Assembly: GCA_964450955.1 (NCBI GenBank)
Contig: CAYVFI010000020.1
Coordinates: forward strand, 60,994 to 124,993
Origin: CAYNWT01 sp964450955
GTDB lineage: Bacteria; Planctomycetota; Planctomycetia; Planctomycetales; Planctomycetaceae
Reading direction: 5' to 3'
DNA length: 64,000 nucleotides
Below are positions 23,869 through 32,683 of the stretch, piece after piece. Each line of letters begins with the position of its first letter. Position 1 is the first letter of the stretch. The notes below the pieces were generated by a model. The model did not search any database. It had not been told where the DNA came from and worked only from the letters and a program-made list of their open reading frames with translations. The position numbers and the translations under genes were made by a program.

Positions 23869-24687
23869 ATGCGTTCTGCTTGTTTGTTCTTCGCCATCGC
23901 AGTCATCGCCACCCCCGCGCTTGCGCAGGATGCGATGCAGTACCCGATTTCTGTCGCTGCAAAAGGCGACACCATCTTCGTGGCAGACCGCAATCTGCCG
24001 GGCGTTTGGAAAATCGAAGGTGGGAAGGCGGAAGTCTTCTTCAAGGGCGAGAAGAAATTTAAGACTCCGCTGAACGCGATCCGTTGTCTTGCGATCGACC
24101 ATGAAGGCAAACTGCTGGCCGGCGATTCGTCGACTCGCGACATCTACCGCTTTGGTGACGACGGCAAACCGGTTCCCCTGACCAAGGGCAAGATTGGCAT
24201 CCCAATGTCGATGGTCGTTGCAAAAGATGGAACCATCTATGTGGCCGATCTGGAAGTGCATCGTATTTGGAAGGTGCCCGCCAAAGGTGGTGAACCGAAA
24301 GAGTTTTCCGTGATCAATTCGCCTCGTGGTCTGGCGTTGGACAAAGACGAACGACTTTGGATTCTGAGTACCTCCAGCAAGGACGGACAAATTCAGCGAG
24401 CCGACAAAGAAGGCAAGTTGGAAACCGTTGTTGAAGGTCGTCCATTCCAGCTTCCTCACAACATCGTTGTCATGGAAGACGGAACCGCCTTCGTCACGGA
24501 TAACTACGCCGGCGGCATTTGGAAGGTTCCAGCTGGTGGCAAACCAGAGAAAGCCATGATGGGCGACCCGCTAAAGAAACCGGTTGGACTCACGCTTTCA
24601 GGCAAGGAACTCATCGTTGCCGACCCACACGCCAAAGCTGTTTTCAAGACAGCCGATGGCAAACTGAACAACGTCCTGGCTAAGTAG
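23869..24687 (+). CDS. Secreted SMP-30/NHL-type beta-propeller protein
   Basis: 272 aa. ATG 23869 begins a signal peptide (RSACLFFAIAVIATPALAQ); ATG 23863, two codons earlier, is also possible. The mature part has about six repeats of roughly 40 residues with V-A-D-R/L motifs: FVADRNLPGVWKIEGG, LLAGDSSTRDIYRF, YVADLEVHRIWKVP and FVTDNYAGGIWKVPAGG, as in NHL and SMP-30/gluconolactonase propellers. The metal-binding residues of true gluconolactonases are not evident, so a binding role is as likely as catalysis. It ends 12 bp before the phosphoesterase gene. Confidence 0.82.
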   Translation: MRSACLFFAIAVIATPALAQDAMQYPISVAAKGDTIFVADRNLPGVWKIEGGKAEVFFKGEKKFKTPLNAIRCLAIDHEGKLLAGDSSTRDIYRFGDDGKPVPLTKGKIGIPMSMVVAKDGTIYVADLEVHRIWKVPAKGGEPKEFSVINSPRGLALDKDERLWILSTSSKDGQIQRADKEGKLETVVEGRPFQLPHNIVVMEDGTAFVTDNYAGGIWKVPAGGKPEKAMMGDPLKKPVGLTLSGKELIVADPHAKAVFKTADGKLNNVLAK

Positions 24688-24699
24688 GCGAACCTCTCG

Positions 24700-25395
24700 T
24701 TGGGACGGACTCTTGCGATTGGTGACATACACGGTTGCTACACAGCGCTGCGGACGCTTTGTGATGCGGTCGAACTTCGTGACGACGACACCATCATCAC
24801 GCTGGGCGATTACCCAAATCGTGGCCCCAACAGCAACGCGGTCATTGACTGGTTGATCCATCGGGACGCCAACCACAACCTTATCCCACTGCGCGGCAAT
24901 CATGACATCATGATGCTGCAGGCACGCGATGGTCATGACGATGAATTCCGCAAGTGGATCGGTGTAGGCGGCGACATGACGCTGACTTCGTACTCGCCCG
25001 TCAAAGGAACCGATGGAGAACTGACCGATATCCCGGACGCCCATTGGCGGTTCCTGGAAGACCGACTGCAGCCGTATCACGAGACGGATACGCACTTTTT
25101 CGTGCATGCGAATGCGTACCCGGACATGCCACTAGCTGAACAGCCGGACTTCATGTTGTACTGGGAAAAGTTCAACAACCCACCGCCGCATGAATCAGGC
25201 AAGATCATGGTTTGCGGCCACTCGTCACAAAAGTCAGGGCTGCCCATCAACATCGGTCACGCCATCTGCATCGACACCCGAGCGTTCAAGAACGGCTGGC
25301 TAACGTGTCTGGATGTTGATTCCGGCAGGATATTGCAGGCCAATCAACAGGGCAAAACCAGGACGCTACGGCTGGATGAACTGCTGGTTGAATAG
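24700..25395 (+). CDS. Ser/Thr protein phosphatase/ApaH-type phosphoesterase
   Basis: 231 aa. There is no ATG near the conserved N-terminus; TTG 24700 puts the first metal motif at residue 9, the usual place. Metallophosphoesterase blocks: AIGDIHGCYTAL, TLGDYPNRGPNS (the family usually has GDYVDRGPDS, so an Asp in the second motif reads Asn), LRGNHD and CGHSSQ. The reaction is dephosphorylation of a phosphoprotein or hydrolysis of diadenosine tetraphosphate. The deviations at D-to-N in GDYPNRG could alter metal binding. The gap to the beta-propeller gene is only 12 bp, so cotranscription is likely, although the propeller is exported and this enzyme is cytoplasmic. Confidence 0.85.
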   Translation: MGRTLAIGDIHGCYTALRTLCDAVELRDDDTIITLGDYPNRGPNSNAVIDWLIHRDANHNLIPLRGNHDIMMLQARDGHDDEFRKWIGVGGDMTLTSYSPVKGTDGELTDIPDAHWRFLEDRLQPYHETDTHFFVHANAYPDMPLAEQPDFMLYWEKFNNPPPHESGKIMVCGHSSQKSGLPINIGHAICIDTRAFKNGWLTCLDVDSGRILQANQQGKTRTLRLDELLVE

Positions 25396-25398
25396 AAC

Positions 25399-27000
25399 TC
25401 AGCTAACAGGTGCAAACGCCCGTGTGATGGCTCTGGCGCACCGAAGGCCGTCGACAGCGGCAGTCACAATTCCGCCTGCATAGCCAGCACCTTCGCCGGC
25501 GGGGTAGAGGCCGGCGATGCCTGGACATTGAAACGATTCGCGGTCGCGAGGAATGCGAACCGGTGAGCTTCCGCGCATTTCGGGGCCGATGAGGTTCGCG
25601 TCCTTCAGGAATTGACCTCGCCACTTCTTGTCCATGATCGGGAGACCCAGACGGATGGCTCGCGTGACCGAGTGGGGAAGTACCTGTGCAAGGTTCAGGG
25701 CTGCCGTGCCGCGTTCGTAGGTTGATTCGTAGACGCGATCTACGTTGGGAGTTCGGTCTTTCAGAAAGTCAGTGACCGACTGAATCGGAGCCTTGTAGTC
25801 GCTGCCAGCAAGTTCGAATGCGAGGCGTTCAAACTTACGTTGCAGTTCGACGCCCGCGAGCGGATGTTTGCTGCCGAATTCTTCCGGCTGCAGGGTGACG
25901 ACCATTCCACTATTGGCCAGCGGTGAATCATGCCGCGAGTTGCTCATTCCGTTCGAACAAAACATACCGGGTTCGGAAATGCTGGGCATGACAATACCGC
26001 CCGCGCACATGCAAAACGAAAACAGGTCGCGGTCACCTTTGGCGACCAACGAATAATCCGCCGCACCAAGGAGATCAAGGTAGCCGGGCTTGCCGTACTT
26101 GAACTTGTTGATGTTGGCTTGTGGGTGTTCGATGCGGACTCCCAGTTGAAACGCTTTCGGTTCCAACGGAATCCCTGACGCGTGCATTTGTTCGTACGTG
26201 TCGCGAGCACTATGGCCGATTGCCAGAATCACATGCTGCGTCGCAATCGCGCCGCTGGAAGTATTGATGCCGCGGACGACTCCGTCAGCAATGTCGAAGC
26301 CTTCAAACCGACAACCGAATTTGTACTCTCCGCCCATGCGTTCAATGTGTCGGCGGAAGTTTCGGCAAATCATGGGCAGCTTGTTGCTGCCCAGGTGCGG
26401 TCGGTGTTCGTAAACCAAAGACTCGCGGCCGCCACATTCGACAAACCGATTCAGAACCCAATCGACGTCAGGGCCCGTGATGCGACACGTTAATTTACCG
26501 TCACTAAAACAGCCGGCTCCACCTTCGCCGAACAGGTAGTTGTTCTCACCTTCAAAGTCACCACCACGATCAAACCGGCGGATGGCGGGAACACGTTCTT
26601 TGACCGGCTGGCCGCGTTCGATAATCAGCGGGCGGTATCCGCGTTCGGCCAGAAAGTATCCGGCCAACAAACCGGCCGGGCCAGAACCGATGACAACCGG
26701 ACGATCCGACATTGGCGTCGGCCCCGGCTGTGGATCATCGAACGGTTTTGTTGTATGGCTGTCGATGTTTGATCGAGCCAGCAGTTTCTCTGCATTCGCC
26801 GATTCGGGCAGGTCGACCGCGATCGAATAGACAAACTCAAGCCGATCCGTCTTCCTCGCATCCAGGCTCTTGCGCAGGATTCTGAGTCGCTGCACATCGT
26901 CTGTTTTTATCTTCAGCTTGCGAGCCGCGGTTTTGAGCAAAGAAGATTCTGGTTCTTCGACTCGCTGACGTAGATTCGTGATTCGGACTGTCTGAGACAT
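25399..27000 (-). CDS. FAD-dependent dehydrogenase (COG2509 type)
   Basis: 533 aa. The first 95 residues form a small alpha/beta domain (VRITNLRQRVEEPE ... SIAVDLPES) typical of this family's N-terminus. A Rossmann FAD-binding motif follows at about 101-135, PVVIGSGPAGLLAGYFLAER, with ERG at the end of beta-2. Other marks are GGAGCFSDGKLTCR, a VILAIGHSARDTYE block (ATG-like motif) and a C-terminal GIAGLYPAGEGAGYAGGI FAD-contact loop. The family is of uncharacterised oxidoreductases; substrate unknown. Convergent with the phosphoesterase gene (3-bp gap), divergent from the rhomboid gene. Confidence 0.88.
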   Translation of the reverse strand: MSQTVRITNLRQRVEEPESSLLKTAARKLKIKTDDVQRLRILRKSLDARKTDRLEFVYSIAVDLPESANAEKLLARSNIDSHTTKPFDDPQPGPTPMSDRPVVIGSGPAGLLAGYFLAERGYRPLIIERGQPVKERVPAIRRFDRGGDFEGENNYLFGEGGAGCFSDGKLTCRITGPDVDWVLNRFVECGGRESLVYEHRPHLGSNKLPMICRNFRRHIERMGGEYKFGCRFEGFDIADGVVRGINTSSGAIATQHVILAIGHSARDTYEQMHASGIPLEPKAFQLGVRIEHPQANINKFKYGKPGYLDLLGAADYSLVAKGDRDLFSFCMCAGGIVMPSISEPGMFCSNGMSNSRHDSPLANSGMVVTLQPEEFGSKHPLAGVELQRKFERLAFELAGSDYKAPIQSVTDFLKDRTPNVDRVYESTYERGTAALNLAQVLPHSVTRAIRLGLPIMDKKWRGQFLKDANLIGPEMRGSSPVRIPRDRESFQCPGIAGLYPAGEGAGYAGGIVTAAVDGLRCARAITRAFAPVS

Positions 27001-27148
27001 TGTTTCGTGCGGCAGAACAGTTGGCCCGTCTGCACCCTGCTTCTTTGGAGTAAGTTGTTGCCCGGTGGATCAGTCGGTGGCCAGTCGTCCGCGAGGGGTA
27101 AACATCCTATACTCTGCACCCGCGCGAACACACGTACTGAGTTGACGA

Positions 27149-28075
27149 ATGAGACACATTGGTTCCCTTCCCGACGAATCGCAGGCCCGGTCGCTGCATA
27201 GTTACCTGGTCACCCAGCAAATTCGTTGCATGATCGAAGAGGAAGACGGCGCGTGGGCGGTCTGGATTTACGAAGAAGACCAGCTAGATCGCGGAAAAGA
27301 GGAACTGCAGGCCTTTCGAGCCACCCCGAATGACCCGAAGTACGCCGCGGCGGTTCGCGAAGCCACACAACTTGCCAAAGAGGCCCAGAAGAAAGCCAAA
27401 GAGAACCAAAAGCGAACCGTAGATGTCCGCGAGCAATGGCAGCGACCGTTGCTCTCACGCGCGCCGGTTACCGTTGGGCTTATCGCACTAAGCATCATGA
27501 TCACGGCCGTGTTAACTGATCTACAGGCGCCGTGGGGCCAAAGCATGCTGTCGTTTGGCCCGAAACTTTCTTCAAAACCCATGGTGGATTACTTTTGGGT
27601 GTCAGACACAGATCCCACACTGCCTGAGATCCGCAGCGGGCAGGTCTGGCGGATGATCAGCCCCATATTCGTTCATCTGAGCCTGTTACACATCCTGTTC
27701 AACATGATCTGGACGCGTGATTTGGGTTCGGCAATTGAACTGCGGATCGGCAGCTTCAAATTTTTGGGCGTCGTCTTGTTTTGCGCTGTGGTTTCCGTGC
27801 TGCTGACCAGTCAAAGTTCGGAAGGCATTTACTTCGGCGGGATGTCTGGTGTCGTGTATGGACTGGCCGGGTACATTTACGTGAAAGGCCGTTGTCACCC
27901 TGAACTGGGCCTGCACCTGTCGCCCCGCCTGTTGCGGTTCTTTCTGTTCTGGCTGATTCTTGGCTTCATGGGCGTGCTTGGGCCAATCTCAAACTACGGT
28001 CACCTGTATGGCCTGTTGGCCGGCGCGTTCATTGCGTACGTGCCTGTCGCGATTCGAAATCTGACCGGTCAATAG
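27149..28075 (+). CDS. Rhomboid-family intramembrane serine protease
   Basis: 308 aa. The cytoplasmic N-terminal 100 residues are hydrophilic with a Lys/Glu/Gln-rich helix (KEAQKKAKENQKR) and an acidic EEEDGAWAVWIYEEDQ segment, resembling the GlpG-type N-terminal domain. A six-helix rhomboid core follows, with HILFNM (helix 2), catalytic S233 in GGMSGVVYGL and H285 in NYGHLYGLLAG. Both catalytic residues and the helix-4/6 glycines are intact. Proteolysis of single-pass membrane proteins is the expected role. No substrate is suggested by the neighbours. Confidence 0.92.
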   Translation: MRHIGSLPDESQARSLHSYLVTQQIRCMIEEEDGAWAVWIYEEDQLDRGKEELQAFRATPNDPKYAAAVREATQLAKEAQKKAKENQKRTVDVREQWQRPLLSRAPVTVGLIALSIMITAVLTDLQAPWGQSMLSFGPKLSSKPMVDYFWVSDTDPTLPEIRSGQVWRMISPIFVHLSLLHILFNMIWTRDLGSAIELRIGSFKFLGVVLFCAVVSVLLTSQSSEGIYFGGMSGVVYGLAGYIYVKGRCHPELGLHLSPRLLRFFLFWLILGFMGVLGPISNYGHLYGLLAGAFIAYVPVAIRNLTGQ

Positions 28076-28213
28076 TCGGTTGGAACCGCCGTACTTGCGT
28101 TGATTGTTGGCGGATTGTGGCTTTTGATTGGTCCCGAATCGGATGGTCGTTTATCCTCGAAGGATACCCACCCATCGCGGTTCCCGCCGCGGACGTTGCT
28201 GCCGGAACCGACT

Positions 28214-31200
28214 ATGCGATTCCTTCTCGTCATTACGCTTTGCCTGGGATCCGCGACATCGTTTGCTGACGATACCATCCGATCGCAAGCCGTGGTCGAT
28301 TTGTCGTTTGATGCCAACGACAAACTTGCCGACACGCGAGGCAAACACCCCGACACGGCAATCGTCAAAGGCAAACCGCAGCTGATCAGCAGTCCGTTCT
28401 GGAACCAAAAAGGCAAAGCGCTGATTTTGGATCCGAGTTCCAAGCAGTATGTCGAAGTCGCGGACAGCCCCGATACAGATCGGCCGACGGGCGTGACCGT
28501 CAGCACGTTCTTTTTGAGTCTGCATCCGCTGACGCAGGGAGGTCCCTTCCATGGCATCTTCGCCAAACGCGGCGACAACACAGACTCGCGAACCAACTAC
28601 GGCATCAACTACTTGCCGGCCGGTGATGCGTTTCAGGTTTACATCAACGACGGCACCGGATTCAAGGTGGCTCACTACAGCGTGAAGGGGACCATTGGGT
28701 TCAGCAAGTTGGTTCATCTCACAGCAACCTTCGAAATCGCTGATGCTCCGGGCACAGACACCGACACGGATGCGGACGACGTCCGGGTCCGGGTCTTCAT
28801 CAACGGAAAAATCGTCAAGCCTGTCAATTCCAGTGCTGGCTTTGTTGCAGCGAATGACACGTGGATTACCAATGTGAACGTGCAGAAGCTGCTAAATGAC
28901 GTGCCACTGACAATCGGCAGCAGCTTTGGCGATCAGGAACTCACAGCCGGCGTCTATGATGAGTTCCTTGTGTTCGATAAAGCTTTGCCGCCAGCCGACG
29001 TTGCAAAGTTGTTTGTCGAACTCACCGGTTCGACGGCCGAACAAATCGCGAAGCAGGAACAGCAGCAAAAACAAAGCGTCAGCGTTCGGCCTGTCATCAC
29101 AACTGTGACACCCCGTGGCTTGCAGACGGGGGCGAAAACGCGAGTGACCATCACTGGCGCGGCTTTACAGAACGCGAATGTGTTTCTAAGCGAACAACTC
29201 GCGACGACAACAATTGTCGAATCGGCAAACAACAAACTGGTGGCTGATGTTGCGGTTCCTCCCGCGGCCACGCCCGGATTCTATCCGCTACGTGTATACG
29301 GCGACGCGGGACTCAGCAAGCCGGTCGTTGTCGCTGTGGATCGGATGAAAGAACTGGCATGGAATTCAACAAGTGCTAACAAGCCAGCCGCACTGCCAGC
29401 CGCGTTTAGCGGGACGATCGCGGGAACTCAGGAAATCAAGATTTGGTTCACCGGAAAGAAAGACCAGCGTGTGGTTGCGGACCTTGAATCGCAACGACTT
29501 GGCAGCAACCTGGACCCGGTTGTCGAGATTAAGAACAGCCGAGGAACCCCGCTGGGCCTCGAGTGGCGAAAGCACGAACTGCACGGCGACACCCGAGTCG
29601 AAGTAACGCTACCTGCAGACGGAACCTATTTCGTCGAACTACACGACCTCGCATACCGCGCGCCGGGCAACAGTCCGTTTCGGATTCGTGTGGGCGACCT
29701 GAAAGTCATTGACCAGTTTTTGCCTCGCACTTCGGGTGACGAAACTGTCCTGACTGCGTCGGGAACCGGAATCGGCAAAACTAAGGTGACGGTCAGGCCA
29801 TCGCCGGGCGGTACGTTAAGCATAAAGAACCTGCCCGATGTCGATGGCCCGTTGCCTCGTGTAGAGAACAGTAACGCGACTGAAATTGCCGAGGTTGCTG
29901 GCGGGAAGAAGCAACCGGAAATCGATACCACCTTCGCCGGGACCAGGTCGCAGGCCGTTGTCGCAATCAACGGAACGGTTTCTAAACCTAATGAAGCCGA
30001 CGTGTTCAATTTGAAAGTCGTTGAAGGCACTAAGCTGTACTTGAACCTGCAAAGCCGTTCGTTGGGTTCACCACTGGACGGGACGCTGCGAGTCTTCAAC
30101 GACAAGCAGCTACTCATCGCGAAGGATACAGGCGGAACGGGCAACGACATCGGCGCTGAAATTACGGTTCCCAGGGGCGCGAAGAGTCTTCGGGTTCGTG
30201 TCTCCGACTTCGCTGGGCGTGGCGGGGCGACTTACGTCTATCGTTTGTTGGTGAACAAGTCGGGGCGATCAGACTTTCGCATTTCGGCCCGACACGGAAC
30301 CGTTGAGATTCCCGAGAACGGATCGGCCGTGATGCGGTTGAGCATTGTCCGGAGCGGTGGCGGCTTTGCGTATGCGGGACCGATTCGCCTGTCCGTTGAA
30401 GGTGATAGTGGCCTGCAAATCACTCCGGCTGAACTACCGGCAGAAAGCCCAGGTCGCGATGTGTTTGTGGTTCTTTCGCGAACGGGGCTGGCCGACGACC
30501 GAATCTCTCCGATTTCAATCATCGCTGAATCCACCCGCGGCCCGGCGGTAAGACAAACGGTCCGCGTTCCAACAACGACGCCTGTCGTTGCTGCTGAGTT
30601 CGACAGTCTCATTGCAGCGGGGTCGAGGAAGCCCGTAGACGCGTCCATCAACATCGCCGGCGTTCCACCGATTCTGTTCCGGGGAACTCAGGCAATCCTG
30701 CCGATTCAGATGACATCGCTCACGCCGACAGACATAGGGACCGTGCGATTCAAGTTGATGTCGACCGAACGCGTGCGAGACAAAAAGCCCCTTGTTCGGG
30801 CTGTTCCGAATCAGTTCGTAACCGCACCGCAATCGACAATCGATCTGCGGATCTCGGTTCCGTTTGATGAGGTCGATCCAATCATGGACGTTGTCGTCGT
30901 GGGCGAACTTGTCCAAAACCCATTCACGCCAGTCGCGAAGGCATCGGTGTACTCAGCACCGATTCGGATGATGGTGCAGACCGGCGTTCGAATTGCACCG
31001 GCGGCCGCTTCACTGACGCTGAAAACTGACGGCAAGCCGGCCATCACTGGAACAGTTGTCCGGCGGTTTGGTTTTGCAGAACCAGTTCGTCTTTCGATCG
31101 TCGGACTGCCAAAAGGCTACTCAGCGCCGGCGACTGTGGTTCCGCTGGATCAACAAGCGTTTTCAATTCCGGTGACACTGCCTCAAGGCGTCAAACCTGG

Positions 31201-31291
31201 CGACCTGAAGAATGTGCAGTTGGTTGCCCAATCGATCGCGGGGACTACCATCGCAGCGAACCAACCCCTGGCCCTTAAAGTTGCGAAGTAA
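28214..31291 (+). CDS. Large secreted LamG/PPC-type adhesion-like protein
   Basis: 1025 aa. ATG 28214 starts a signal peptide (RFLLVITLCLGSATSFADD). Residues about 30-280 look like a LamG/concanavalin-like domain (VVDLSFDAND, IFAKRGDNTD, AGVYDEFLVFDKALP). Next is an Ig-like/IPT strand block (VTPRGLQTGAKTRVTITG) and two stretches like bacterial pre-peptidase C-terminal (PPC) domains (ADGTYFVELHDLAYRA and DVFNLKVVEGTKLYLNLQSRSLG). No catalytic domain is visible. It may bind surface polysaccharide or other proteins. It is followed after 5 bp by an SDR gene, an odd coupling of a secreted with a cytoplasmic protein. Confidence 0.8.
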   Translation: MRFLLVITLCLGSATSFADDTIRSQAVVDLSFDANDKLADTRGKHPDTAIVKGKPQLISSPFWNQKGKALILDPSSKQYVEVADSPDTDRPTGVTVSTFFLSLHPLTQGGPFHGIFAKRGDNTDSRTNYGINYLPAGDAFQVYINDGTGFKVAHYSVKGTIGFSKLVHLTATFEIADAPGTDTDTDADDVRVRVFINGKIVKPVNSSAGFVAANDTWITNVNVQKLLNDVPLTIGSSFGDQELTAGVYDEFLVFDKALPPADVAKLFVELTGSTAEQIAKQEQQQKQSVSVRPVITTVTPRGLQTGAKTRVTITGAALQNANVFLSEQLATTTIVESANNKLVADVAVPPAATPGFYPLRVYGDAGLSKPVVVAVDRMKELAWNSTSANKPAALPAAFSGTIAGTQEIKIWFTGKKDQRVVADLESQRLGSNLDPVVEIKNSRGTPLGLEWRKHELHGDTRVEVTLPADGTYFVELHDLAYRAPGNSPFRIRVGDLKVIDQFLPRTSGDETVLTASGTGIGKTKVTVRPSPGGTLSIKNLPDVDGPLPRVENSNATEIAEVAGGKKQPEIDTTFAGTRSQAVVAINGTVSKPNEADVFNLKVVEGTKLYLNLQSRSLGSPLDGTLRVFNDKQLLIAKDTGGTGNDIGAEITVPRGAKSLRVRVSDFAGRGGATYVYRLLVNKSGRSDFRISARHGTVEIPENGSAVMRLSIVRSGGGFAYAGPIRLSVEGDSGLQITPAELPAESPGRDVFVVLSRTGLADDRISPISIIAESTRGPAVRQTVRVPTTTPVVAAEFDSLIAAGSRKPVDASINIAGVPPILFRGTQAILPIQMTSLTPTDIGTVRFKLMSTERVRDKKPLVRAVPNQFVTAPQSTIDLRISVPFDEVDPIMDVVVVGELVQNPFTPVAKASVYSAPIRMMVQTGVRIAPAAASLTLKTDGKPAITGTVVRRFGFAEPVRLSIVGLPKGYSAPATVVPLDQQAFSIPVTLPQGVKPGDLKNVQLVAQSIAGTTIAANQPLALKVAK

Positions 31292-31296
31292 TCAAA

Positions 31297-32028
31297 ATGG
31301 ATCTTGCTGGAAAGAACGCGATTGTCACTGGTGCGGGTGTTCGTTTGGGGCGAGCGATGGCACTGGCCCTGGCGGACGCGGGCGTCAACGTTGCGGTTCA
31401 CTACAACCGATCTGAAGAACCGGCAAAGGAAGTTGCCGATCTGATTTCCAAAGCAGGCCGGCAGGGAGTTTTGGTTCAAGGCGATCTAAGCGACCCTGTT
31501 CCGGCATCCGCCGCTATCCTGGACGCGGCAACAAAGCAGCTTGGCGCCATTGATATTCTCATCAACAGCGCGGCAATTTTTGAGCAGTCGGATTTGTTGT
31601 CGACCACCGAAGACGTGTGGGACCGTCATCACACCATCAATCTCAAAGCACCGTTCTTTTTGACGCAGGCGTTTGTGAAGCAATTGGCCGACCAGCAAGC
31701 CGGGCACATTATCAACATTGTTGATTGGCGAGGAACACGCCCGCCCGGCGACTACGTTGCCTACACACCGACGAAGGTTGGCCTGGTTGGCATGACAAAG
31801 AACCTGGCCCAGGGCCTGGCTCCACAAGTCCAGATCAACGCGATTGCTCCGGGCGCCATCCTGCCGGGAGCAACAGAAACAGAGGCCCACTTCGAGGCGC
31901 GTCGAAGCGACATTCCTTTGAATCGAACCGGTGCGCCCGAGTTCATCGCTGACGCTATGTTGTACTTGCTGAAGAGCAGTTTCGTGACGGGCGAAGTGAT
32001 TCACGTCACCGGCGGCGAAGGTCTGTAA
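31297..32028 (+). CDS. SDR oxidoreductase, pteridine-reductase-like
   Basis: 243 aa. The Rossmann motif is TGAGVRLGRA, with an Arg two residues before the second Gly as in pteridine reductases rather than TGxxxGxG. NSAAIF is the NNAG-equivalent, and the Tyr-Lys pair is Y-TPTK (in YVAYTPTK). The serine of classical SDRs is replaced by Asp (NIVDWRG), as in PTR1/FolM-type pteridine reductases, which supports that call. A role in dihydrofolate or dihydromonapterin reduction is plausible, with NADPH. The start is only 5 bp after a secreted-protein gene; its own RBS must lie in that gene's end. Confidence 0.85.
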   Translation: MDLAGKNAIVTGAGVRLGRAMALALADAGVNVAVHYNRSEEPAKEVADLISKAGRQGVLVQGDLSDPVPASAAILDAATKQLGAIDILINSAAIFEQSDLLSTTEDVWDRHHTINLKAPFFLTQAFVKQLADQQAGHIINIVDWRGTRPPGDYVAYTPTKVGLVGMTKNLAQGLAPQVQINAIAPGAILPGATETEAHFEARRSDIPLNRTGAPEFIADAMLYLLKSSFVTGEVIHVTGGEGL

Positions 32029-32052
32029 CAACAACCAACCGCGCATCAAAAA

Positions 32053-32077
32053 AACCCGGCACTTTTCAACCCGGGTT
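32053..32077. terminator. Bidirectional-type terminator after the SDR gene
   Basis: AACCCGG (32053-32059) and CCGGGTT (32071-32077) form a hairpin with an 11-nt loop, preceded by a run of A and followed by TCTCTG. It lies between the SDR stop and the rpsU region, and may help both strands. Confidence 0.6.
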
Positions 32078-32104
32078 CTCTGATTCGCTTCGCTACCAAC
32101 GTCA

Positions 32105-32124
32105 GCCGGCCCAAAAAGGCCGGC
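32105..32124. terminator. GC hairpin downstream of rpsU
   Basis: GCCGGCC-CAAAAA-GGCCGGC is a perfect 7-bp stem 38 bp beyond the rpsU stop on the minus strand. The T-run in the loop is on the minus strand, not after the stem, so efficiency is uncertain. Confidence 0.5.
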
Positions 32125-32162
32125 GACCAGTCGTTGCTCCAGCCGTCCGCCGGAACAGGACG

Positions 32163-32357
32163 TTAGCTTTGTTGTAGACGTGCGATGCGTGCGCGGCGTG
32201 CGGCGCGGCGGCGAGCTCGGCGACGCATGTCGCTTGGCTTTTCGTAGAACTCTCGCTTACGCATCTCTTTCTTGATTCCAGCGTGTTCAACCAGCTTACG
32301 GAACCGCTTGACGGCGTCCGAAATGTGCTCGTTGTCTCTCAATCGCAGCTTTACCAC
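32163..32357 (-). CDS. rpsU: 30S ribosomal protein S21
   Basis: 64 aa, normal length. GTG 32357 has GAGG 5 nt upstream. The sequence has the S21 pattern VKLRLRDNEHISDAVKRFRK, followed by GIKKEMRKREFYEKPS, and ends in an Arg/Ala-rich helix (RRRARRRAARRAR). It binds 16S rRNA at the platform near the anti-Shine-Dalgarno sequence. It stands alone here, not in the rpsU-dnaG-rpoD operon of enterobacteria. A good promoter lies about 50 bp upstream. Confidence 0.95.
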   Translation of the reverse strand: MVKLRLRDNEHISDAVKRFRKLVEHAGIKKEMRKREFYEKPSDMRRRARRRAARRARIARLQQS

Positions 32358-32404
32358 GAAAACCTCACTTTTGTTCAGTCAATGCAACATCTGTCGAATC
32401 GGAA

Positions 32405-32432
32405 AACATACCAAAAGCATCGTCGAAATCAA
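32405..32432 (-). promoter_or_regulatory. Probable sigma-70 promoter of rpsU
   Basis: On the minus strand TTGATT, a 16-bp spacer and TATGTT, with a TG one base before the -10 (TGGTATGTT, extended -10). The -10 ends 48 bp from the GTG start, giving a leader of about 40 nt. Confidence 0.5.
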
Positions 32433-32683
32433 ACTCCATTCCTCATCCTAAACTTCCATTGGCCGCTTGATTGACAGGCGAGTGACCAACTTTGCCTGGA
32501 AAGAACCAAAAACGCCCCGGAATGAGGTTTATCCGCCAACCACCACGGCCCCACGGTTCAGCCGCCCCTCTGATTGGAAAAGGCCGGGTTCGCAGGTCCA
32601 GGAAAGAGAGTTGGGCCTGGTTCGATCAGATCCGTTCAGTCGGGTTGCCGGGTGGAATGGTGAAACGCTCACGGCTCACTGAT
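32433..32683. other. Intergenic region between rpsU and an SGNH hydrolase gene
   Basis: With the rpsU promoter and leader, the gap spans 32358-32683. I see no gene with an RBS here; open frames on the plus strand run antisense into the hydrolase gene and have an unconvincing composition. Confidence 0.4.
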
